The notes: generated by a model not told the origin, from the letters alone. A stretch of DNA of 64,000 bases from Desulfosporosinus sp. (GCA_020692355.1 JAIMKP010000015.1:1-64000); one strand, 5' to 3'. Positions 25,418 through 34,278 are shown, counted from the stretch's first letter. Made by a program: numbers and translations.

Positions 25418-26954
25418 TGAGGCAAAAGCCCAGAGAGCGGTTGATTTTATCAACTGCTTGAAACATACCAAGGGGCAGTGGCGGGGAATCCCTTTCGATT
25501 TATTCCCCTGGCAGGATAAAATCATTCGCGATATCTTTGGAACGGTCAAGGAAAATGGCTACCGTCAGTACAACACGGCTTATATCGAAATACCTAAAAA
25601 AAATGGAAAGAGTGAGCTCGCAGCCGCAGTGGCACTTTATATGACCTGCGGGGATGGCGAATGGGGAGCAGAAGTTTACGGCTGTGCTTCGGATCGGCAG
25701 CAGGCATCCATCGTATTCGATGTAGCAGTGGATATGGTTGATCAGTCCCCGGCTCTTAAGAAAAGAATCAAGCCAATCTTATCGGTCAAGCGGCTTGTCT
25801 ATAAGCCGACGAACAGTTTCTACCAGGTGCTTTCTGCTGAAGCCTATACCAAACATGGACTAAACATTCACGCGGTTGTCTTTGACGAACTACATGCGCA
25901 GCCAAACCGGGATTTATTTGACGTCATGACCAAGGGCTCAGGTGATGCTAGGCTCCAGCCTTTATTTTTCCTCATTACCACAGCCGGTACTGATCGAAAC
26001 TCCATCTGCTATGAGCAGCACCAAAAGGCCCTCGATATTCTTGAAGGCAGGAAAATCGATCCTACCTTTTATCCCGTGATTTATGGAATTGAGGATAATG
26101 GTGACTGGGGAGACGAACGGAATTGGTATAAGGCCAATCCATCCTTGGGGTATACCATTGATATCGAAAAAGTAAGAAACGCCTATTTGAGCGCAAAGGA
26201 AAATCCGGCAGAAGAGAATATCTTCCGCCAGTTACGCCTAAATCAATGGGTCAAACAGTCCACTCGCTGGATGCCGATGGAAAAGTGGGATGAGTGCGCC
26301 TTTAAGATAGATATTGACTCCCTAAGAGGTAGGGAGTGCTTCGCCGGGCTTGACCTTTCCAGTACCACGGATATCACGGCCTTGGTTTTGGTATTCCCGC
26401 CAAGAACAGAGGCTGAGAAGTATATTGTTCTTCCATATTTCTGGATTCCCGAAGATAATTTAAACCTTCGTGTCAGAAGGGATCACGTCCCTTATGATAT
26501 CTGGGAAAAGCAAGGCTTCCTTAAAACCACGGAAGGCAATGTGGTCCATTACGGATTTATCGAAACCTTTATCGAGGACCTGGGAACGCAGTACAACATG
26601 AAGGAAATCGCCTTCGACCGTTGGGGCGCAGTTCAGATGGTGCAGAACCTTGAGGGAATGGGATTTACGGTTGTCCCCTTTGGCCAGGGCTACAAGGATA
26701 TGTCCCCGTCATCCAAGGAATTAATGAAACTTACTCTGGAGAAGAAACTAGCCCATGGCGGTAATCCGGTTTTACGCTGGATGATGGATAATATCTATGT
26801 GAAAACGGATCCCGCCGGAAACATAAAACCGGACAAAGAAAAAAGCACCGAGCGTATTGACGGTGCTGTCGCTTTAATTATGGCATTAGATAGAGCGCTC
26901 CGGCATTTGGATAACGGGAGCATTTATGAAAAACGCGGGCTGTTAATTCTTTAA
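25410..26954 (+). CDS. Terminase large subunit
   Basis: A 514-aa TerL with an ATPase domain (EIPKKNGKSELAAA, Walker A-like, about residue 62; AVVFDELHAQPN, Walker B, about 155) and an RNase H-like nuclease domain (FAGLDLSSTTDITALVLVFP; EIAFDRWGAVQMV; IDGAVALIMALDRAL supplying acidic residues). It pumps DNA into the prohead and cuts it. GTG 25410 start. Normally portal follows directly; here a 1.5-kb insertion separates them. Confidence 0.95.
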   Translation: MYDEAKAQRAVDFINCLKHTKGQWRGIPFDLFPWQDKIIRDIFGTVKENGYRQYNTAYIEIPKKNGKSELAAAVALYMTCGDGEWGAEVYGCASDRQQASIVFDVAVDMVDQSPALKKRIKPILSVKRLVYKPTNSFYQVLSAEAYTKHGLNIHAVVFDELHAQPNRDLFDVMTKGSGDARLQPLFFLITTAGTDRNSICYEQHQKALDILEGRKIDPTFYPVIYGIEDNGDWGDERNWYKANPSLGYTIDIEKVRNAYLSAKENPAEENIFRQLRLNQWVKQSTRWMPMEKWDECAFKIDIDSLRGRECFAGLDLSSTTDITALVLVFPPRTEAEKYIVLPYFWIPEDNLNLRVRRDHVPYDIWEKQGFLKTTEGNVVHYGFIETFIEDLGTQYNMKEIAFDRWGAVQMVQNLEGMGFTVVPFGQGYKDMSPSSKELMKLTLEKKLAHGGNPVLRWMMDNIYVKTDPAGNIKPDKEKSTERIDGAVALIMALDRALRHLDNGSIYEKRGLLIL

Positions 26955-26963
26955 AGAAAGAGT

Positions 26964-26999
26964 ATGATAGAGACGAAGAATTAATGAACAGTCGTAGGA
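26964..26999 (+). repeat. Direct repeat left of the MNT/HEPN cassette
   Basis: ATGATAGAGACGA(A)GAATTAA-TGAACAGTCGTAGGA matches 27815-27854 with one substitution and a 4-base gap. The right copy is the 3' end of the HEPN gene; the left copy therefore looks like the leftover end of a second, deleted HEPN-type gene. Confidence 0.8.
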
Positions 27000-27074
27000 T
27001 AATGTGCGGTAAATTCAAGTTGCAGTGTATTGAGTGAGAGACAACAAGTAGGGCTTTTCTAACAAGCTAGTACA

Positions 27075-27083
27075 TGGTATAAT
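27075..27083 (+). promoter_or_regulatory. Extended -10 promoter of the MNT/HEPN pair
   Basis: TGGTATAAT is a consensus TATAAT with the TG extension; the -35 position (TTTTCT) is weak, which is usual for extended -10 promoters. It lies 35 bp before the MNT start and would express the pair in lysogens independently of late phage transcription. Confidence 0.6.
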
Positions 27084-27117
27084 TTAACAAATAGAATGAA
27101 TTAAGGGTGATCTAAAA

Positions 27118-27438
27118 ATGATTACTGAGTATATCGTTCAAGCCATGACGGAGAGAATTGTACATTCTTTCTCCCCAGAAAAAATTATTGTCTTTGGTTC
27201 TTGGGCACGTAATGAAGCCACTGAAGATAGCGATATTGATTTTTTGGTCATTACCCCTTATAACGGCTCAAAAAGAGATATCCAAGTAGCAATTCGAAGA
27301 GAACTAAAGGGATTTGGTGTTCCTAAAGACGTTATTGTCGCTACAAGAGAAGAGATCGAGCAAAAACGAGATTTACCCGGATATCTTTACGGAACCGCAA
27401 TACGAGAGGGGAAAGTCGTCTATGAGCGAATTGAGTAA
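27118..27438 (+). CDS. MNT-type minimal nucleotidyltransferase (MntA-like antitoxin)
   Basis: A 106-aa nucleotidyltransferase with the family motif GSWARNEATEDSDID, an exact GS-x10-DxD, about residues 26-40. In HEPN/MNT pairs the MNT protein modifies or neutralises its HEPN partner, for MntA by AMP transfer. It overlaps the HEPN gene by 17 bp. The pair has its own promoter and sits between terL and portal, a typical place for cargo genes. Base composition is more A+T-rich than the phage genes around it. Confidence 0.88.
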   Translation: MITEYIVQAMTERIVHSFSPEKIIVFGSWARNEATEDSDIDFLVITPYNGSKRDIQVAIRRELKGFGVPKDVIVATREEIEQKRDLPGYLYGTAIREGKVVYERIE

Positions 27439-27835
27439 TAGACAACTGGCATTACGCTGGTTGGAGTATGCGAGAAACGATTTACATGCAGCGTCAGTAA
27501 TTCTTTCACGTGATGACGTGGCTCCTCGAACCGCTTGTTTTCTGGCCCAACAAAGTGCTGAAAAAGCCTTGAAAGCTATTCTAGTATTAAAAGGATTGAA
27601 TGTAATAAAAACTCATGACCTTGATGCAATAACCGAAAAATTGCCGGAAAATGAGAGTGCAGCGTTTGAAAGTCTTGATTTAACGTGGTTAACTGAATGG
27701 AGTGTGGAATCTCGTTATCCTGGAGATTGGCCGGAAGCTTCAAGCGAGGATGCCAAAAAAGCAGTAACAATAGCGACACAAGTCCTCGATGCGAGTACAA
27801 GTTTTTTTTGGCAAATGATAGAGACGACGAATTAA
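27422..27835 (+). CDS. HEPN-domain protein, partner of the MNT gene
   Basis: A 137-aa helical protein of the HEPN group: LEYARNDLHAASVILSRDDV, CFLAQQSAEKALKAILVLKG, and KTHDLDAITEKL, then SRYPGDWPEAS. HEPN toxins cut RNA through an R-x4-6-H motif; I do not see a clear one here, so it may belong to the branch whose activity is unproven. It starts inside the MNT gene and its last codons form the right-hand copy of the flanking direct repeat. Confidence 0.85.
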   Translation: MSELSNRQLALRWLEYARNDLHAASVILSRDDVAPRTACFLAQQSAEKALKAILVLKGLNVIKTHDLDAITEKLPENESAAFESLDLTWLTEWSVESRYPGDWPEASSEDAKKAVTIATQVLDASTSFFWQMIETTN

Positions 27836-27854
27836 ATAATGAACAGTCGTAGGA
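27815..27854 (+). repeat. Direct repeat right of the MNT/HEPN cassette
   Basis: This 40-bp copy includes the last six codons and stop of the HEPN gene plus 19 bp downstream, and matches 26964-26999. Recombination between the two would remove the whole cassette and restore a shorter terL-portal interval. Confidence 0.8.
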
Positions 27855-27900
27855 AATTGCGTAGCAGATTAATCTAAACATTAGTCATATAAAGTATAAG

Positions 27901-28425
27901 ATGAAATGGAGTGGGTTGATTATCAAAAGTAGGCTTATAGTAATAAATATCGTGTTTGCTCTCCTAATATCAACCTCGGCTATAATGTTTGACAAGTCCA
28001 ATTTATTTTGGGCATTTTACACTGGTGGATGGGCAGAGGTTCCCAATAAGATCCTTGAGGGTTTACTGGTAACAGTTGTCTTTCTAATAGCTTGGCTCGT
28101 ATTTGGAACTATTATGGGTTATACAAAGAAAAAGGGTTTTATGAAATTTGTTTCATTATACTGGGGAATTGGTGGTTCGATATGTTTAACCGCTGTGCTT
28201 ATGGCACCCATTGGAAAATTTGCAATCATAGCGATTCCAGCATTTATACTTTTTTTAGCTCCGACTTATGGGCTCACTTATTTTTACGCGGCTAGCAGTA
28301 ACTCTAATAATCTATTAGTTATAATATGTATAATTTCATCATGGTCCGCAGGTGCTATTGGGTACTTGCTTGGTTATCAACTAAAGAAATTAAGGGTTAG
28401 CATGTTGTCGGATAAATATATATGA
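27901..28425 (+). CDS. Hypothetical membrane protein, cargo gene
   Basis: A 174-aa protein with about four or five membrane-spanning segments (VINIVFALLISTSAIMF; LLVTVVFLIAWLVFGTIMG; IGGSICLTAVLMAP; FAIIAIPAFILFLAPTYG; LLVIICIISSWSAGAIGYLL). The family is not recognised. No strong ribosome site precedes ATG 27901. It lies with the MNT/HEPN pair in the insertion between terL and portal and is A+T-rich, so it is probably part of the same acquired segment. A role in superinfection exclusion is possible but unsupported. Confidence 0.6.
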   Translation: MKWSGLIIKSRLIVINIVFALLISTSAIMFDKSNLFWAFYTGGWAEVPNKILEGLLVTVVFLIAWLVFGTIMGYTKKKGFMKFVSLYWGIGGSICLTAVLMAPIGKFAIIAIPAFILFLAPTYGLTYFYAASSNSNNLLVIICIISSWSAGAIGYLLGYQLKKLRVSMLSDKYI

Positions 28426-28559
28426 CGCATTGTTCTTATACTGCGTTACTTTAGTGGTATTTTGAGAAGGCTTTTGAAGGCCAATTTTAGCCTGTGCCAA
28501 ACGGTATGGGCTGTTTTTATGCCCTTTTGAGAAAGTTGAAGCTGAGGAGGTGATAATAA
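28426..28559 (+). other. Leader region before the portal gene
   Basis: The 134 bp hold a short hairpin GGGC-TGTTTTTAT-GCCC followed by TTTT (28508-28528), which could act as a weak terminator for the cargo genes, and then a strong ribosome site GAGGAGGTG for the portal gene. No promoter is obvious. Confidence 0.4.
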
Positions 28560-29822
28560 TTGAATTTTCTCCAACGCCTAAAGTTCTTCTTCGGTCAAGG
28601 CTTCGATGACTACATCCAGCGCTTCCTTGCCGGGGAAGACGTTCCCGACGTCAATCATCCAGGCCAAGTCGACTCGCAAACAGCCATGAAATACACGGCT
28701 GTTTTTGCTTGTGTCAGGGTTCTTTCCGAAACGCTCGCCGGAACTCCGGTTATGCTTTATCGGAAGAAGGAAAATGGTGACCGGGAGACGAGAAATGATT
28801 TAGCCGTCTATGACATTCTGCATAATCAGCCCAACGAAGAAATGTCCCCATTTAACTTCAAAGAAAGCTGCATGGTGGCTCTTAATCTCGGTGGAAATTC
28901 AGTCAGCCAAAAGTTAGTCAACAAATACGGCGATCTCGTGGGTCTCTACCCTTATGAGTGGCCCAAGGTGACCATCACTCGGGATCCCACCACGAGCCAA
29001 TTGGTTTATAAAATCAGGGACGGAACCAAACAACTGGATCTCCCGAGAGATCAGGTCTTTCATATTTCCGGACTCAGTATGGACGGAGTCGTCGGATTAT
29101 CTCCCATCGAATATGTTTCTTCTGCCATTAAGCTGGGTTTATCCTATGAGCGATTCGGTACAAATTTTTATAAAAACGGAGCGAACGCTTCAGGAGTGAT
29201 TGAATATCCAGGAGCTCTAGCCGATCAAGCCTATGAGCGTTTGAAGAAGGACTTCGCCAAGAGTTATCAGGGACTGGCCAATACCGGGAAACCCATCATC
29301 CTGGAAGGCGGAGCGAAGTTTACTCAACTTATGATTAAGCCCGCGGACGCGCAGCTCATCGAGAGTAAAAAGTTTCAGCTGGAAGATATTGCCCGGATTT
29401 ACCGGGTACCGCTTCACCTCATTCAAAACCTTGACCGGGCCACGAACAACAACATTGAACATCAAAGCCTGGAATTCGTGATGTATACGATGCTCCCCTG
29501 GTTTAAACGCTGGGAGGAAAATATTAATATGCAACTCTTGACCCCGCTGGAACGAAAAGCGGGGTTTTATATCGAGTTCAAAGTAGACAACCTTTTGCGC
29601 GGCGATGCCTTGAGCCGGGCCACAGCCTATGCCACCGGCAGACAGTGGGGCTGGCTCAGTGTCAACGATATCCGCAAACTCGAAAACATGCCGCCCATTC
29701 CGAATGGCGACATTTTCCTGACTCCGGCAAATATGCTGGAAGCCGGAACCCAGAAAGCTCAGGATGATGCAAAGGCTATGGCCGAGGAAATCTACAAGAT
29801 GATCAGTGAAAGGGGTGAATAG
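28560..29822 (+). CDS. HK97-type portal protein
   Basis: A 420-aa portal: AMKYTAVFACVRVLSETLAG, NQPNEEMSPFNFKESCMVAL, DQVFHISGLSMDGVVGLSPI, and YRVPLHLIQNLDRATNNNIE are hallmark segments of the phage_portal family. It forms the dodecameric DNA channel at one head vertex. TTG 28560 is set by GAGGAGGTG eight bases upstream. It overlaps the upstream edge of the protease reading frame. Confidence 0.95.
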   Translation: MNFLQRLKFFFGQGFDDYIQRFLAGEDVPDVNHPGQVDSQTAMKYTAVFACVRVLSETLAGTPVMLYRKKENGDRETRNDLAVYDILHNQPNEEMSPFNFKESCMVALNLGGNSVSQKLVNKYGDLVGLYPYEWPKVTITRDPTTSQLVYKIRDGTKQLDLPRDQVFHISGLSMDGVVGLSPIEYVSSAIKLGLSYERFGTNFYKNGANASGVIEYPGALADQAYERLKKDFAKSYQGLANTGKPIILEGGAKFTQLMIKPADAQLIESKKFQLEDIARIYRVPLHLIQNLDRATNNNIEHQSLEFVMYTMLPWFKRWEENINMQLLTPLERKAGFYIEFKVDNLLRGDALSRATAYATGRQWGWLSVNDIRKLENMPPIPNGDIFLTPANMLEAGTQKAQDDAKAMAEEIYKMISERGE

Positions 29823-29823
29823 A

Positions 29824-30759
29824 GTGCCACCTAAAAATAAAAAGTTTTGGCAGTTCCGGTCCAAGCAGGACACCGGAACCGAGGAAGGAGAGCTTCTGCT
29901 TTACGGGGATATTTCCAGTTCGACTTGGTGGGGAGATGAAGTAACCCCTAAAGCTTTTAAACAAGACCTCGATGATCTTGGAGATATCAGCACCTTAAAC
30001 ATTTACATCAATAGCGGCGGCGGGGATGTGTTTGCCGGACAAGCCATTTACTCCATGCTTAAACGCCATAAAGCTACGAAGAAAGTATACGTCGATGGGC
30101 TCGCCGCCAGCATCGCTTCGGTTATTGCGATGGCTGGCGACATTGTTTATATGCCGAAAAACGCCATGATGATGATTCACAAAGCCTGGACCTTTGGATT
30201 GGGGAATGCCAATGACTTTCGGAAACTGGCCGATGATATGGACAAAATTGACGAGAGCATCTTAGTAACCTATGAAGCAAAAACGGGGCTTGAGAAAGAG
30301 AAGATTATGGAAATGGTCAATGCCGAAACCTGGATGACCGCCGAAGAGGCTCTCGCTTATGGTTTCGCCGATGAAATTGAAGAATCAAAGCAACTGGCAG
30401 CTGCGCTGCGTCAAGGACAACTCATCATGAACGGACTGACCTTTGATCTCAGCCGGTATCGGAACCCACCCAACCTGGCAGGACAAGTGGCGAATGCCCC
30501 AGCGGTGGGTGTGCAAAACGAAGGGAGGATCCTATCTTCGGTCAACGAACAGCGGATCCGCCAGGCCAGTGATTTACTCCACGAGGTACTCGACCAGCTG
30601 GGTGATACCGGCGAAGGTCAAGATTCCACCCGCTTCCCGCCATCCCTGCAAGCTGCGGCTATGATTGACCCTCCAACGACTCAGGAGACTCGGCAAGTGC
30701 CGGTTGACTTATATCGAGCTCAAATTCAAATCAATAGGAGGCGACTCGCCCATGTTTAA
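29824..30759 (+). CDS. ClpP-like prohead protease
   Basis: A 311-aa head maturation protease of the ClpP/SppA fold: YINSGGGDVFAGQAIYSMLK, GLAASIASVIAMAGD with the nucleophile serine, NAMMMIHKAWTFG with the histidine, and the catalytic aspartate region near MDKIDESI. It trims the capsid delta domain during maturation. GTG 29824 follows AGGGGTG. The C-terminal 90 residues are variable, and the end overlaps the capsid gene by 8 bp. Confidence 0.92.
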   Translation: MPPKNKKFWQFRSKQDTGTEEGELLLYGDISSSTWWGDEVTPKAFKQDLDDLGDISTLNIYINSGGGDVFAGQAIYSMLKRHKATKKVYVDGLAASIASVIAMAGDIVYMPKNAMMMIHKAWTFGLGNANDFRKLADDMDKIDESILVTYEAKTGLEKEKIMEMVNAETWMTAEEALAYGFADEIEESKQLAAALRQGQLIMNGLTFDLSRYRNPPNLAGQVANAPAVGVQNEGRILSSVNEQRIRQASDLLHEVLDQLGDTGEGQDSTRFPPSLQAAAMIDPPTTQETRQVPVDLYRAQIQINRRRLAHV

Positions 30760-32029
30760 AGCCCTACTGAAAAAGAAAATCGATGCCCAACAAGCCCTGA
30801 TTCAGACCGCCCTGGATGCCCAAAGAGGCTTGACCGCCGAAGAGCAGGCCCAGTTTGATGCCCTGCAAACAGAAATTGACGATCTGGAAAAGACCCTCGC
30901 TGCCCAAAAGGCCGTTGAGGATCGTCAAGTTGTGATGAATACCCCGGTCAATCCTCCGGTCTATGCCCAACCCAAGTCAAAGGACGAAAGAAAGTTTGCG
31001 ACTTTCGGGGAACAATTACGAGCCGTTGTGGAAGCGGCTAAGCCGGGCGGTTCGATTGATCCCAGACTTTCCATCAAAGCGGCTTCGGGACTTAATGAAT
31101 CCGTAGGCAGTGACGGCGGTTTCTTGGTTGAGGAGGAGTTTACCAAGGAGTTACTCAAACGGACCTATGATACCGGCATTTTAGCCAGCAAGTGCAACAA
31201 AATTCCTTTAAGTACGGCCGCCAACTCCATGAAAATTAACGGCGTCGATGAAACGAGCCGCAAGAACGGGTCCCGCTGGGGTGGGATCCAGGCGTATTGG
31301 GAAGGAGAAGCGGATGCCTTAACCGGAACGAAGCCTAAGTTCCGGCAAATGGAGCTCAATTTACGCAAACTCACGGGGCTGTGCTATGCCACCGATGAAC
31401 TCCTCTCCGATGCTTCGGCTCTGGAAGCGGTGATTATGCAAGGCTTCTCTGAAGAATTCGGATTTAAAGTAGATGATGCCATCATCAACGGATCCGGAGC
31501 AGGAATGCCGCTTGGCATCTTAAACAGCAAAGCCTTGGTCACTGTACCCAAAGAAGCTGGACAAGCCTCTGGAACCATCAATGTGCAAAACGTAGTTAAC
31601 ATGTGGTCCCGTTGCTGGGGGAGGTCGCGCCAAAATGCAGCCTGGTATATCAACCAGGATATCGAACCGCAACTCTTCACCATGTCCTTAGCTGTTGGTA
31701 CCGGTGGCGTGCCGGTTTACATGCCAGCAAGCGGTGTTTCGGGATCTCCGTACAGCACTCTGTTTGGACGCCCGGTGATTCCATTAGAGCAATGTGAAAC
31801 GCTCGGAACCTTAGGGGATATAATACTTGCCGATTTCTCTCAGTATTTGCTCATTGACAAGGGAGGAATCAACGCAGCGTCCTCCATCCATGTGCGTTTC
31901 CTCTACGATGAAAACGTCTTCCGGTTTATTTACCGCGTCGATGGTCAACCGGTTTGGAATGCCCCGCTCCAACCGTTCAAAGGTTCAAATACCTTAAGCC
32001 CGTTTGTAGCCTTGGCCAACCGGTCTTAA
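30752..32029 (+). CDS. HK97-fold major capsid protein
   Basis: A 425-aa capsid protein. The first ~110 residues are a coiled-coil delta domain (AQRGLTAEEQAQFDALQTEI) that the ClpP-like protease should remove; the rest is the HK97 fold (GGFLVEEEFTKELLKRTYDT; ELNLRKLTGLCYATDELLSD; FSEEFGFKVDDAIINGSGAG; LPLGI-type GMPLGILNSKALV). ATG 30752 has AGGAGG 9 bp upstream. A hairpin lies downstream of the next gene. Confidence 0.95.
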   Translation: MFKALLKKKIDAQQALIQTALDAQRGLTAEEQAQFDALQTEIDDLEKTLAAQKAVEDRQVVMNTPVNPPVYAQPKSKDERKFATFGEQLRAVVEAAKPGGSIDPRLSIKAASGLNESVGSDGGFLVEEEFTKELLKRTYDTGILASKCNKIPLSTAANSMKINGVDETSRKNGSRWGGIQAYWEGEADALTGTKPKFRQMELNLRKLTGLCYATDELLSDASALEAVIMQGFSEEFGFKVDDAIINGSGAGMPLGILNSKALVTVPKEAGQASGTINVQNVVNMWSRCWGRSRQNAAWYINQDIEPQLFTMSLAVGTGGVPVYMPASGVSGSPYSTLFGRPVIPLEQCETLGTLGDIILADFSQYLLIDKGGINAASSIHVRFLYDENVFRFIYRVDGQPVWNAPLQPFKGSNTLSPFVALANRS

Positions 32030-32054
32030 TTTTATGAAACGGAGGTAAAAACAG

Positions 32055-32525
32055 ATGATTCCTGAAACCACCAAAATCGTCGAAGCCATTACTCCTCAAG
32101 CCGGGGGTGCCATCACCGGTCATTACGTATCTTTAAGGGATGCTGAAGTCTGCTATGTGGTTGTTCATATGGATCAAGCGAATGCTGCACCGGTAGATAT
32201 CACGCTTGAACAGGCCCAAGATGTAGCGGGAACGGGCAGCAAGCCCTTGACGGTTGCCGTGCCCATCTGGGCCAACCCAAACTGCGCGGTCTCCGATGCG
32301 CTCGTGCGGCAGGCAGATGCCGTATCCTTTACGACCTCGGTCGACATAGCGCACAAACTTGTGATCTTCCAAATCGACCCGGCACACTTGGATGTCAACA
32401 ATGGCTTTGATTGTATCACCGTCAAAACGGCCGCCTCCGACCCAACCAACATCACGGCGGCCCACTACGTCCTGGCCGATCTGCGTTATGGCGGGGCAAC
32501 GCCGCCGAGCGACACGGTGGATTAA
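32055..32525 (+). CDS. Probable head decoration or accessory structural protein
   Basis: A 156-aa beta-rich protein (VCYVVVHMDQANAAPVDITL; KLVIFQIDPAHLDVNN; AAHYVLADLRYGG) with no membrane or signal sequence. Placed directly after the capsid gene with its own GGAGG site, where many siphoviruses encode a head decoration or stabilisation protein. The family is not recognised from sequence alone; the pattern resembles several clostridial prophage proteins of unknown role. Confidence 0.6.
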   Translation: MIPETTKIVEAITPQAGGAITGHYVSLRDAEVCYVVVHMDQANAAPVDITLEQAQDVAGTGSKPLTVAVPIWANPNCAVSDALVRQADAVSFTTSVDIAHKLVIFQIDPAHLDVNNGFDCITVKTAASDPTNITAAHYVLADLRYGGATPPSDTVD

Positions 32526-32545
32526 GCCAAGCGTCCTGAGTATTC

Positions 32546-32565
32546 GAGGGCGCTTTGACGCCCTC
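32546..32565 (+). other. Intercistronic hairpin after the capsid block
   Basis: GAGGGCG (32546-32552) and CGCCCTC (32559-32565) form a perfect 7-bp stem with a CTTTGA loop; there is no T tail. It may protect or end part of the highly expressed capsid message. Confidence 0.5.
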
Positions 32566-32594
32566 CCAGCGATTGAAGGGAGCCAACCTCCACT

Positions 32595-33188
32595 ATGAAG
32601 AACTTGGTTTGTGTCACTCCTCCGGCCCTTGAACCTTTGACACTCGAGGAAGTAAAGAGTTACCTTCGATTCGATGAAGGATTAACGGCGGATGACGAGT
32701 ATATCTCAGCCCTCATCACAGTTGCCCGGGAATACTGCGAGGGTTTCCAGAACCGGGCCTATATTACGCAGACCTGGCAGGTGAGTTTTCCTTACTGGCC
32801 GGACTACACCATCGATCTTCCGCTGGGAAACTTGCAACGTATCGATTCGATCACCTATAAAGATTCACTCGGGGTGGTGACCACGCTCACGGAGAATATT
32901 CATTACGTGGTCAGTACCCGGGGAGTGCTCGGCAAAGTCGCTCCTGTTTTTGGGATGCCTTGGCCGCCGTTTGTCCCCTGGCCGCTTGATGCGGTGGTGA
33001 TTGAATTTACCTGTGGTTACGGCGATACTGCCGTAAGTGTACCGGAAAAAGTCAAGCAGGCGATGAAATTACTGATTGCTCATTGGTATGAACGGCGGAC
33101 ACCCTTGCCGGAAACCGGCCAAGCACCGGGTGAAATCGAGTTTGCGGTATCAGCGCTTCTCTGGCAGGAGCGTATGGTACCGACCTAA
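32595..33188 (+). CDS. Head-tail connector (gp6/gp15-like)
   Basis: A 197-aa connector protein: LTLEEVKSYLRFDEGLTADD, EYISALITVAREYCEGFQNR, and the long-form extension with FTCGYGDTAVSVPEKVKQAM and LIAHWYERRTP. This is the phage_connect_1/DUF-type adaptor that docks below the portal. The first segment is the domain seen in HK97 gp6; the second is typical of long versions. Confidence 0.9.
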   Translation: MKNLVCVTPPALEPLTLEEVKSYLRFDEGLTADDEYISALITVAREYCEGFQNRAYITQTWQVSFPYWPDYTIDLPLGNLQRIDSITYKDSLGVVTTLTENIHYVVSTRGVLGKVAPVFGMPWPPFVPWPLDAVVIEFTCGYGDTAVSVPEKVKQAMKLLIAHWYERRTPLPETGQAPGEIEFAVSALLWQERMVPT

Positions 33189-33199
33189 GGGAGGATAGC

Positions 33200-33535
33200 A
33201 TGGATCCAGGAAAGTTGAGGCATCGTGTGATTCTCCAGCAAAACAACCCTAGTCAAGATTCGGAAGGGGTCATGACAGAGAATTGGGTTAACCTAGCGAC
33301 CGTCTGGGCATCGATAGAACCCCTGCAAGGACGCGAACTCCTGGCCGCCCAGGCGATTGCCGCAGAGGCGAGCACACGCATCCGCATACGGTATCGGGAA
33401 GGAATAACAGCAGCTATGCGAGCGCTCTACGGAACTCGGGTCTTAGATATTCAAACTGTCCTTGACCCCGAAGAGAAACATCAAGAACTTAATCTTTTGT
33501 GCCGGGAGGTGAGGTCCGGTGGCCGCGGAGCTTAA
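33200..33535 (+). CDS. Head-closure protein
   Basis: A 111-aa protein: MDPGKLRHRVILQQNNPSQD, WVNLATVWASIEPLQGREL, TRIRIRYREGITAAMR, and ILDPEEKHQELNLLCREV-like end. This pattern is the phage head closure (SPP1 gp16-like) family. It seals the DNA-filled head before tail joining. It overlaps the next gene by 17 bp. Confidence 0.9.
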   Translation: MDPGKLRHRVILQQNNPSQDSEGVMTENWVNLATVWASIEPLQGRELLAAQAIAAEASTRIRIRYREGITAAMRALYGTRVLDIQTVLDPEEKHQELNLLCREVRSGGRGA

Positions 33536-33914
33536 GCTTGAAGGACTTGAAGAAATACTGACCCGAGTGCAAAAGCTCGGGGATCAGGCGAGTCGAATTG
33601 AAAATAAAGCGCTCAAGGCGGGTGGGGCTGTCGTACAAAAACGTGCTTCAGAGTTGGCTCCAAGAAGCCGCAAAGCGAAACGGCACATGGCCGACAACAT
33701 CAAAATCAGCGGGGTCAAAAGCAAAGAAGGAATAAAGTATGTGGAAGTTGGGCCAACTCGCGGCGATCACAGCGAGTTTTTTTATGCGAAGTTTCTGGAG
33801 TTTGGGACGAGCAAAATGACGGCCCGGCCCTTCATGGGACCGGCAGCCAAGGAGAGTGAAGGAGAAGTCATTGAGACGATGAAAGCACAGCTGAGAGCGG
33901 GGTTGGGACTGTGA
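33519..33914 (+). CDS. HK97 gp10-like tail-joining protein
   Basis: A 131-aa protein with LEGLEEILTRVQKLGDQASR, AGGAVVQKRASELAPRSRKA and the conserved FYAKFLEFGTSKMTARPFMG motif of the HK97 gp10 family, which acts in head-tail joining or tail completion. GTG 33519 has GGGAGGTGAGG directly upstream. Confidence 0.92.
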   Translation: MAAELKLEGLEEILTRVQKLGDQASRIENKALKAGGAVVQKRASELAPRSRKAKRHMADNIKISGVKSKEGIKYVEVGPTRGDHSEFFYAKFLEFGTSKMTARPFMGPAAKESEGEVIETMKAQLRAGLGL

Positions 33915-34276
33915 TCAGTATCAAATCGCAAGTGCTTAATGCCCTTAAAGCAAATTCACAACTTGCCGCTCTTCTTAGCGGCCCTCATATTTACTTCCAA
34001 GTTGCTCCGGATGCTAAGCAATTCCCGAGGATTACCTTCTTTGAAATGACCAACATCGGTTCCGTCTTTGCTGATGATACGGAAATTGCAAGCGACATTA
34101 GTCTGCAAATTGATGTTTGGAGTAAGGGAAATACAACGGACATCGCCCTTGAGGTCGATAGAACGATGAAAAGTTTGGCCTTCGCCCGAGATACAGCAGC
34201 GGACCTTTATGAAGATGATACGGGTATCTACCACAAGGCCATGCGCTTTTCGACGATTGTAGAAGTGGAGGGATGA
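33911..34276 (+). CDS. Tail terminator/completion protein (DUF3168-like)
   Basis: A 121-aa protein with VLNALKANSQLAALLSG, RITFFEMTN and ISLQIDVWSKGNTTDIALEV, the pattern of DUF3168/gpU-type tail terminators that cap the tail tube on the head side. GTG 33911 overlaps the upstream stop by 4 bp. Position between gp10-like and tail tube genes supports this. Confidence 0.82.
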   Translation: MISIKSQVLNALKANSQLAALLSGPHIYFQVAPDAKQFPRITFFEMTNIGSVFADDTEIASDISLQIDVWSKGNTTDIALEVDRTMKSLAFARDTAADLYEDDTGIYHKAMRFSTIVEVEG

Positions 34277-34278
34277 TT

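Noticed and set aside
29217-29873. 218-residue open frame on the minus strand
   Set aside because: Antisense to the portal gene, with no start signal.
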